Assembly: GCF_000177535.2 (NCBI RefSeq)
Contig: NC_015673.1
Span: 930,001 to 994,000 of the forward strand
From: Corynebacterium resistens DSM 45100
GTDB lineage: Bacteria > Actinomycetota > Actinomycetes > Mycobacteriales > Mycobacteriaceae
DNA: 64,000 bases
Reading direction: 5' to 3'
The translations under genes and the position numbers were made by a program. Position 1 is the first letter of the stretch. Each line of letters opens with the position of its first letter. Below the pieces are notes generated by a model. The model saw nothing but the letters and a program-made list of their open reading frames with translations, did not search any database and was not told the DNA's origin. This document shows, one piece after another, positions 58,836 to 64,000 of the stretch.

Positions 58836-59528
58836 GTGAAACTGACCCAGCAGGAAAAGGATGATCTGGCTCGTCGTTTGCGGGAAGTTCGGCGGCGTAT
58901 TGCTGTGGCCGGTGGAGCTGATTTACTGCCCATCACCAAGTTTCACCCTGTGGAAGCTATCGAGGTATTGGCCGAGTTCGGTGTGGGTGCTGTGGGGGAG
59001 AACCGCGAGCAAGAAGCAAAGGCTAAGCACGATGTTTTGGCTGGACGCCCAGCGATCCATATGGTCGGTCAAATCCAGACCAAAAAGGCTAATTCGGTAG
59101 CGCGATGGGCAGCAGCCGTGCACACGGTGGATTCCAGCAAACTTCTCCATGCGTTGGAGCGTGGCGCAGGGTTGGCGTTAGAGCGTGGGGATCGGCACGA
59201 GAAGCTACCTGTGCTTCTGCAATGGAGTGCAGATGGTGACCCGCAGCGCGGGGGAGCGGGGGGTGCTGACATTGATGCCCTCGCCGACGAGGTTGCGCAG
59301 TGCCAACATGTGGAGCTTAGAGGCCTCATGACAGTGCCTCCCCTCGATTCGGATCCGGCTCTAGTTTTCTCGAAGGGTAGAAAGCTCCTCGACGCTATTG
59401 CGGATAGGGTGGTTGGTGTTCCGGTGTATTCAGCGGGGATGAGCCAAGATTTGGAGATCGCCATTGCTGAGGGATCTACGTTGGTGCGTGTCGGAACGGA
59501 TATCATGGGCCCACGCCCAGTAATTTAA
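58836..59528 (+). CDS. yggS: PLP-homeostasis protein (YggS/PROSC family)
   Basis: The 230-residue TIM-barrel protein binds pyridoxal phosphate through the lysine in LPITKFHPVEAI. HMVGQIQTKKAN, LRGLMTVPPLDSDP and LVRVGTDIMGPR are further family motifs. It is part of the ftsZ-sepF gene string of Gram-positive bacteria. GTG 58836 after GAGAGGAAAGG is chosen over a TTG/GTG further up. Confidence 0.92.
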   Translation: MKLTQQEKDDLARRLREVRRRIAVAGGADLLPITKFHPVEAIEVLAEFGVGAVGENREQEAKAKHDVLAGRPAIHMVGQIQTKKANSVARWAAAVHTVDSSKLLHALERGAGLALERGDRHEKLPVLLQWSADGDPQRGGAGGADIDALADEVAQCQHVELRGLMTVPPLDSDPALVFSKGRKLLDAIADRVVGVPVYSAGMSQDLEIAIAEGSTLVRVGTDIMGPRPVI

Positions 59529-59567
59529 TTTATTGACTTTAAATACGGGAAAGGACCCCTTTAAGTA

Positions 59568-60140
59568 ATGTCTGACGGATTCGGCAACAAATTCAAAGAG
59601 TTTTTCGGCTTTGGTGAAGTAGATAGCTACCAGGATCCGTACTTCCGCGATAGTGCTGCGGATGCACGTGATCGGCGCGATGAACCCGATCACCGCGATC
59701 GTGGGGTAAGCGAGCCACGTGAAGCGCGTTATGGTGCCCGTGATCGCTACGGTCGAGAGGAAGATGACTTTAGGGATAGGGATCGCTCCGCACGTGATTA
59801 CGATGCTCGTCCTTCCCGTTACGCTCGTGAGGAATCATCCGCACGGCCTGCACGACCAGCGCGCCCCAAGGTGGAGCCACAGTATGCTCGTTTATCCCTT
59901 AGTTCCTACACTCAAGCTGGAGAAATTGCCGAAATCCTAAAGAGTGGCGACGTAGCTGTCTTTAACTTGGGTGGGATGGAAAAGGCTGAGGCTACCCGGG
60001 TGTTGGATTTCGCTGCTGGCTTGGCTCGTGGGCTCGATGCGAAGCTAAAGAAGCTGCGTGGTGTGCGCAACTTCGTTCTGATTCCGGAAGATGTCACGCT
60101 CGAGCAAAGCCAGCTGGACAAGCTGGCTGAGGACCTGTAA
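59568..60140 (+). CDS. sepF: Cell division protein SepF
   Basis: The 190-residue protein has an N-terminal amphipathic membrane anchor (SDGFGNKFKEFFGFGEVD), an Arg/Asp-rich linker (about 30-95), and the C-terminal SepF fold (YARLSLSSYTQAGEIAEIL...VAVFNLGGMEKAEATRVLDFAAGLARGL). In corynebacteria, which lack FtsA, SepF tethers FtsZ to the membrane. Confidence 0.95.
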   Translation: MSDGFGNKFKEFFGFGEVDSYQDPYFRDSAADARDRRDEPDHRDRGVSEPREARYGARDRYGREEDDFRDRDRSARDYDARPSRYAREESSARPARPARPKVEPQYARLSLSSYTQAGEIAEILKSGDVAVFNLGGMEKAEATRVLDFAAGLARGLDAKLKKLRGVRNFVLIPEDVTLEQSQLDKLAEDL

Positions 60141-60174
60141 CCCTCGTTAAGAAAGCATATCGGTTAGTTCAACA

Positions 60175-60468
60175 GTGGACATTCTCATTTATTCATTGAT
60201 TCTGCTGCTGCGGCTTTATATTTTGATTCTCATCCTGCGGATCATCATTGAAATGGTGCAGTCCTTTTCGCGGCAGTGGCGCCCGCAGCGGTGGTTTAGC
60301 ATTTGTGCTGAACCAATCTTCGTAGTGACAGATCCCCCGGTGAAGGCGCTTCGCAAGTTGATACCCCCTGTGCAGCTGGGGGGAGTAGGAATTGATGTCT
60401 CGATTTTGGTGCTGTTCTTCGGCTTGCAGCTCATCATGATGGTTTTGGGACGGATCCTCGTCGTCTAG
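60175..60468 (+). CDS. yggT: YggT-family membrane protein
   Basis: The 97-residue protein has two hydrophobic helices (about 2-25 and 70-92) and the YggT motif RIIIEMVQSFSRQWRPQRW. It is conserved between sepF and divIVA. Function is unknown. GTG 60175 is the start. Confidence 0.88.
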   Translation: MDILIYSLILLLRLYILILILRIIIEMVQSFSRQWRPQRWFSICAEPIFVVTDPPVKALRKLIPPVQLGGVGIDVSILVLFFGLQLIMMVLGRILVV

Positions 60469-60526
60469 GAATCGAGGCTGCATCCTTCTTTGACCGAAGA
60501 GGTCACTTCTTCACTCCGAAACCGAG

Positions 60527-60560
60527 AACTTAGCACCCCTAATATGGGGTGCTAAGTTCT
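60527..60560 (+). terminator. Terminator of the ftsZ-pgeF-yggS-sepF-yggT string
   Basis: A perfect 13-bp stem (60527-60539 with 60546-60558) with a 6-nt loop is followed by a weak CTTT tail, 59 bp after yggT. Confidence 0.7.
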
Positions 60561-60655
60561 TTGTGAATTAGGGGGTGGGGTATAGCTAGATGGGCGCAAA
60601 AATTCAATCGGAACTGCTTTTATATCAAGTTGAGATTTATGTATAGCCTGACGGT

Positions 60656-60846
60656 TATAAGAGTGAGGCTTGCAAAAAATCGAGATTTGGGTCTCTCAGT
60701 TCAAATAGGACTTGTTGAACGGTTTGGGGTCCGATAAGCTTGTCCCATCTTCGCGGTATTTGAGTGAGGCCGCGGAGATGTCGTGTGTAGTGATGGAAGT
60801 CGCCACCTTGGGAAATGTGGGTCCCTCGGTGGCGGCTTTCTCTTTT
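60656..60846 (+). ncRNA. Candidate small RNA between yggT and wag31
   Basis: A TATAAG (60656-60661) or TTATAA hexamer precedes a stretch of about 180 nt with no gene, which ends in a rho-independent terminator at 60797-60846. That terminator pairs AAGTCGCCACC with GGTGGCGGCTT and is followed by a T-rich tail. A -35 is uncertain (TTGAGA at 60630-60635 gives a wide 20-bp spacer). The terminator lies between the yggT terminator and the wag31 promoter and needs a transcript of its own. Existence is inferred. Confidence 0.4.
60797..60846 (+). terminator. Orphan terminator upstream of wag31
   Basis: AAGTCGCCACC (60797-60807) and GGTGGCGGCTT (60828-60838) form an 11-bp stem with one G-T pair. A possible inner GGGA/TCCC pairing and a TTTCTCTTTT tail follow. 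Confidence 0.75.
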
Positions 60847-60870
60847 GGCAGGGTAAATCTCCACATTTAG

Positions 60871-60901
60871 TTGAGCTTTACTCGTCGACCACTGGTATGC
60901 T
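60871..60901 (+). promoter_or_regulatory. Putative wag31 promoter
   Basis: TTGAGC at 60871-60876 and TATGCT at 60896-60901, separated by 19 bp, lie 84 bp before the wag31 ATG and after the orphan terminator. The spacing is on the wide side. Confidence 0.4.
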
Positions 60902-60984
60902 GTTGGCAGTTTGTAACTAATACAGAAGATCCTCATTAGCCAGAGACCTTTTAATGAGGCGTTTTCAAACCGGAAGGGAATCTA

Positions 60985-62043
60985 ATGCCGCTGACTCCAG
61001 CTGATGTGCACAACGTCGCTTTTAGTAAGCCACCGATTGGCAAGCGGGGCTACAACGAAGACGAGGTAGACCAGTTCCTCGACCTCGTGGAGGACACGCT
61101 CGCGGAGCTGCAGGATGAAAACGCTGATCTGAAGCAGAAGCTCCAGGGTGCTTCCGCACAAGGATCGTCTGCAGTTGCTTCCCAGCCACAGGTTGATGAG
61201 GCTGAGTTGCGTCGCAAGATTGAAGCTGAGTTGCGACCACAGATTGAGGCCGACGCGCAGCGCAAGGCGCAGTCCCAGGCTCAGGCTTCCACCTCCCAAA
61301 CCGAGTCCGCGGCACAGGTTGAAGCTCGCGTTAAGGAACAGTATGAGGCTCGCCTGAAGCAGGCAGAGGATCGTGCTCGCCAAGCTGAGGAAACCGCGCG
61401 TAAGGCACAGGCCGAGGCAGCTGAAGCTAAGAAGGCTCAACCTGCACAGGCCTCCCAGGTCGCTGCAGCTACGGCGAATGCCGACAAGGACGGCGTCGCT
61501 ACTCCAGAAACCCACATGCAAGCAGCGCGCGTGCTTTCCTTGGCTCAAGAAATGGCAGATCGCCTGACCGGTGATGCTAAGGCCGAGTCCACCACGATGC
61601 TGGATCAGGCTCGTTCCCAGGCGAAGAAGACCGTCGAGGATGCGGACGCTAGCTCCAAGGCAACCCTTGAGGATGCCAAGAAGAAGTCCGAGGCTCAGTT
61701 GGCTGACGCCAAGGCGCGTTCGGACAAGATGCTGGCCGATGCCAAGCAGAAGTCCGAGACCATGGTTTCCGATGCGACCGCTCAGTCCCAGGCTCAGATC
61801 CGTCAGGCTCAAGAGAAGGCCAACGCTCTGCAGCAGGATGCCGAGCGCAAGCACACCGAGATCATGACCACGGTCAAGAGCCAGCAGCAGACCCTCGAGG
61901 CGCGCATCGAAGAACTGCGCACCTACGAGCGCGAGTACCGCACCCGTTTGAAGACCTTCCTCGAGTCCCAGCTTGAGGAGCTCAACAGCCGTGGTACCGC
62001 CGCACCTGCCGGTTCCATCGATTCCCAGAACGATAACCGCTAA
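60985..62043 (+). CDS. wag31: DivIVA/Wag31 polar growth protein
   Basis: The 352-residue protein has an N-terminal DivIVA domain ([41 protein letters not shown]) with membrane-binding FSKPP loop, then a long coiled coil. The middle is very rich in Ala, Gln, Lys and Glu (about 60-180), and a second heptad block runs at about 185-325. It marks the poles and recruits cell-wall synthesis. GGAAGG precedes the ATG. It is probably a single transcription unit or linked to the small gene after it. Confidence 0.95.
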   Translation: MPLTPADVHNVAFSKPPIGKRGYNEDEVDQFLDLVEDTLAELQDENADLKQKLQGASAQGSSAVASQPQVDEAELRRKIEAELRPQIEADAQRKAQSQAQASTSQTESAAQVEARVKEQYEARLKQAEDRARQAEETARKAQAEAAEAKKAQPAQASQVAAATANADKDGVATPETHMQAARVLSLAQEMADRLTGDAKAESTTMLDQARSQAKKTVEDADASSKATLEDAKKKSEAQLADAKARSDKMLADAKQKSETMVSDATAQSQAQIRQAQEKANALQQDAERKHTEIMTTVKSQQQTLEARIEELRTYEREYRTRLKTFLESQLEELNSRGTAAPAGSIDSQNDNR

Positions 62044-62081
62044 ACGCTCACCCTGAAGAAGTTTCTTCACTAGAAAGCACC

Positions 62082-62264
62082 ATGCTTGCACTAGCAATTG
62101 GCCTTGCCCTCCTAGGATTCGCAGTTCTCGTCTTTGCCCTCTGGCAGGGATCGATGACCTTGGCTTGGATTTGCATCGCCGTTGCTGCTGTAGGAGTGGT
62201 GCTTTCTCTGATTGATTTCGCGCGGCACCGGAAAAGTTCCAAGAACTCTGAACCCGGTGCGTGA
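62082..62264 (+). CDS. Small two-helix membrane protein
   Basis: The 60-residue protein has two membrane helices (LALAIGLALLGFAVLVFAL and LAWICIAVAAVGVVLSLI) and a basic tail. Small genes of this type lie between wag31 and ileS in other corynebacteria. No function is known. The start ATG 62082 has AGAAAG upstream. Confidence 0.65.
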   Translation: MLALAIGLALLGFAVLVFALWQGSMTLAWICIAVAAVGVVLSLIDFARHRKSSKNSEPGA

Positions 62265-62339
62265 CGAGCGTTTCTTTGCCCCCGCCATGTTGCGATCCCA
62301 CGGGTAGTCGCTAGTACCGTTCGTGGTGTAGCATGAAGG

Positions 62340-62637
62340 CAAAATCTCGGCCATGACGCACGATGTGCCCGAGTAACGCACTGATCCGGCCATCACCGGG
62401 GAGCGTCGTCGGAAGAAAAGCTAGTCTCGGCTCCTTTACCGCTACTACGCCTAGTAGAACCGACCGTAGACGAGGCACGATACGCCTTAAGAAGAGTGGA
62501 ATGGCTTCTCTCAGCGTGCAATCGCCTCTGCGATTGGGAAGTTATTGAATCAGGGTGGTACCGCGAGGAAACCAGACGTCGATCTCGTTTCAATCGTCCC
62601 TGTTGTAAGCCAAGAATGCCGTACAACAGCGAAGGAC
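62340..62637 (+). promoter_or_regulatory. T-box riboswitch controlling ileS (ultrashort stem I, translational)
   Basis: The specifier codon ATC (62384-62386, in CTGATCCGG) and the following CCATCACCGGGGAGC stretch fit stem I of actinobacterial ileS T-boxes. The T-box core AGGGTGGTACCGCG is at 62552-62565 (bulge TGGT would pair with the tRNA ACCA end) and its partner CGTCCCT is at 62595-62601. A competing hairpin, GTCC-CTGTTGTA (62596-62607) with TACAACAG...GGAC (62622-62637), includes the Shine-Dalgarno GAAGGA (62631-62636). Uncharged tRNA-Ile should free the ribosome site. Confidence 0.9.
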
Positions 62638-62646
62638 TTTTGCGCC

Positions 62647-64000
62647 ATGAACGCCACCCCAGCAGGCGGGGCATACCCCCGCGTAGATATGTCCAACGGT
62701 GGGTCCACCGCCTTCCCTGATCTGGAGCAGCAGGTTCTGGATTATTGGAAGAAGGACAACACCTTCCAAGCTTCCATCGAGCAACGCGCGGGCGCAGAAG
62801 AATACATCTTCTACGACGGTCCACCTTTCGCGAATGGTCTGCCACATTATGGCCACTTGCTGACGGGCTATGTCAAGGACATCGTTCCTCGCTACCAAAC
62901 CATGAGGGGAAAGCAGGTCCCCCGTGTATTCGGTTGGGACTGCCACGGTCTTCCCGCGGAGCTCGAGGCCGAAAAGCAACTTGGCATCAAAGGTCGCGAC
63001 GGCATCGAAGGCATGGGCCTCGAGAAGTTCAACGAGTACTGTGCGACAAGCGTGTTGAAGTACACCGACGAGTGGAAGAACTATGTGACCCGCCAAGCTC
63101 GCTGGGTAGATTTCGATAACGGTTATAAAACCATGGACTTGGGCTTCATGGAATCGGTCATGTGGGCTTTCAAGACCCTCTACGACAAGGGCCTTATCTA
63201 CCAAGGTTTCCGCGTGCTTCCGTACTCTTGGGCAGAACAAACCCCTCTGTCCAACCACGAGACGCGCCTTGACGACTCTTACAAGATGCGCCAAGACCCA
63301 ACCCTGACAGTGACGATGCCACTCACTGGAGCGCGCGAGGGCACAGCAGCACAACAGACGGTCGCAGCACACCCAGAACTGCTGGATGCGGCGGCTATCG
63401 CGTGGACGACCACCCCGTGGACCCTTCCAAGCAACTTGGCTCTGGCCGTCAACCCCACGGTGACGTACCAGCTGGTTCGAGTTGGCGAAGATGGGGCGGA
63501 AAACTTCGCCGGCGATCTTCTGTTGTTGGCGGAACCGCTGGTAGGCGCCTATGCCAAGGAATTTGGCGAGAACCGGGAAGTCGTGGCGTCATTCACCGGT
63601 GAACAATTGGTCGGTCTGACTTATGAGCCGGTCTTCGACTACTTCCGTGATACCCGCAATGCGTTCCAGATTCTGAGTGCCGATTACGTCACGACCGAAG
63701 ACGGCACTGGTGTGGTTCACCAGGCACCTGCTTTCGGTGAAGATGATATGAACACCTGTGAACAGGCCGATATCGACCTGGTCATCCCCGTTGATATCGA
63801 TGGAACCTTCACTTCCCAGGTTCCTGAGTACGCTGGCCAGTTGGTTTTCGACGCCAACAAGGACATCATCAAGGATCTCAAGGCAGCGGGCCGGGTATTC
63901 CGGCACCAAACCATCGAGCACTCCTACCCGCACTCGTGGCGTTCTGGGGAACCGCTGATCTACATGGCGCTGCCATCGTGGTTTGTGGCGGTGACGAAGT
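62647..64000 (+). CDS. ileS: Isoleucyl-tRNA synthetase, 3'-truncated by window edge
   Basis: The first about 451 residues are present. The catalytic Rossmann part has the HIGH-type motif PHYGHLLTG and [12 protein letters not shown]. The CP1 editing domain begins after about residue 200 ([15 protein letters not shown]), with the [15 protein letters not shown] segment near 355. KMSKS lies beyond the window. ATG 62647 sits 10 bp after the sequestered GAAGGA; an internal ATG at 62689 is a weaker alternative. Position after wag31 agrees with actinobacterial order. Confidence 0.95.
   Translation, partial: MNATPAGGAYPRVDMSNGGSTAFPDLEQQVLDYWKKDNTFQASIEQRAGAEEYIFYDGPPFANGLPHYGHLLTGYVKDIVPRYQTMRGKQVPRVFGWDCHGLPAELEAEKQLGIKGRDGIEGMGLEKFNEYCATSVLKYTDEWKNYVTRQARWVDFDNGYKTMDLGFMESVMWAFKTLYDKGLIYQGFRVLPYSWAEQTPLSNHETRLDDSYKMRQDPTLTVTMPLTGAREGTAAQQTVAAHPELLDAAAIAWTTTPWTLPSNLALAVNPTVTYQLVRVGEDGAENFAGDLLLLAEPLVGAYAKEFGENREVVASFTGEQLVGLTYEPVFDYFRDTRNAFQILSADYVTTEDGTGVVHQAPAFGEDDMNTCEQADIDLVIPVDIDGTFTSQVPEYAGQLVFDANKDIIKDLKAAGRVFRHQTIEHSYPHSWRSGEPLIYMALPSWFVAVTK

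Noticed and set aside
60655..60936. A 93-codon frame on the minus strand before wag31
   Set aside because: It crosses the orphan terminator and the likely wag31 promoter and has no recognisable features.
60982..62301. A 439-codon open frame antisense to wag31
   Set aside because: The Leu/Gly-rich translation is the shadow of the Ala/Gln/Lys-rich coiled coil and ends in the T-box leader region.

Overview
The window is a chromosomal segment of a Corynebacterium (mycolic-acid actinobacterium). The evidence is the gene order, which follows the C. glutamicum and M. tuberculosis backbone: erpA, asnB/ltsA, ctaC-ctaF, trpD, ctaE-qcrCAB, NlpC/P60 genes, pimB', glk, plsC, aroG, pknL, mptA, idsA, metF, then the complete dcw cluster to wag31 and ileS. 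It also contains a fused di-heme QcrC, the lipomannan mannosyltransferases PimB' and MptA, and meso-DAP-type MurE. The species cannot be named from the sequence.

Region 1 (1-7.8 kb) holds the end of erpA, an envelope-stress three-gene module (PspC-domain membrane protein divergent from a PspC-histidine kinase and response regulator, EsrISR-like), the LtsA/AsnB amidotransferase and a pyruvate:quinone oxidoreductase. Region 2 (8-15.9 kb) encodes the bc1-aa3 branch of the respiratory chain (ctaC, ctaF, ctaE, qcrC, qcrA, qcrB), with trpD on the opposite strand in between. Region 3 (16-38 kb) is mixed: a DnaQ-like exonuclease, two secreted NlpC/P60 hydrolases, PimB', an AspT-like transporter, glucokinase, PlsC, an acyltransferase-3 protein, RNase AS, AroG, PknL with a convergent Rv2175c-type regulator, a minus-strand idsA-crtI-mptA operon, metF, a GNAT enzyme, a HEPN protein and a DUF3040 protein.

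Region 4 (38.8-62.3 kb) begins with a complete IS256-family (IS1249-like) element that landed in a transcription terminator. The dcw cluster follows: mraZ, rsmH, ftsL, ftsI, murE, murF, mraY, murD, ftsW, murG, murC, ftsQ, ftsZ, pgeF, yggS, sepF, yggT, wag31 and a small membrane protein. The window closes with a T-box leader and the 5' part of ileS. The cluster makes lipid II (MurC-F, MraY, MurG), polymerises and crosslinks it at the septum (FtsW, FtsI), builds the division ring (FtsZ, SepF, FtsQ, FtsL) and directs polar growth (Wag31).

The non-coding DNA is informative. There is a four-half-site palindrome array between the esr genes. A perfect GlxR/CRP-type site and two MtrA-type direct repeats lie before an NlpC/P60 gene. 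Other signals are an array of about 14 bp repeats before glk, MraZ boxes, a long two-arm stem before rsmH that fits the mraW RNA motif, a candidate orphan small RNA before wag31, and an ultrashort-stem-I T-box with an AUC specifier before ileS.
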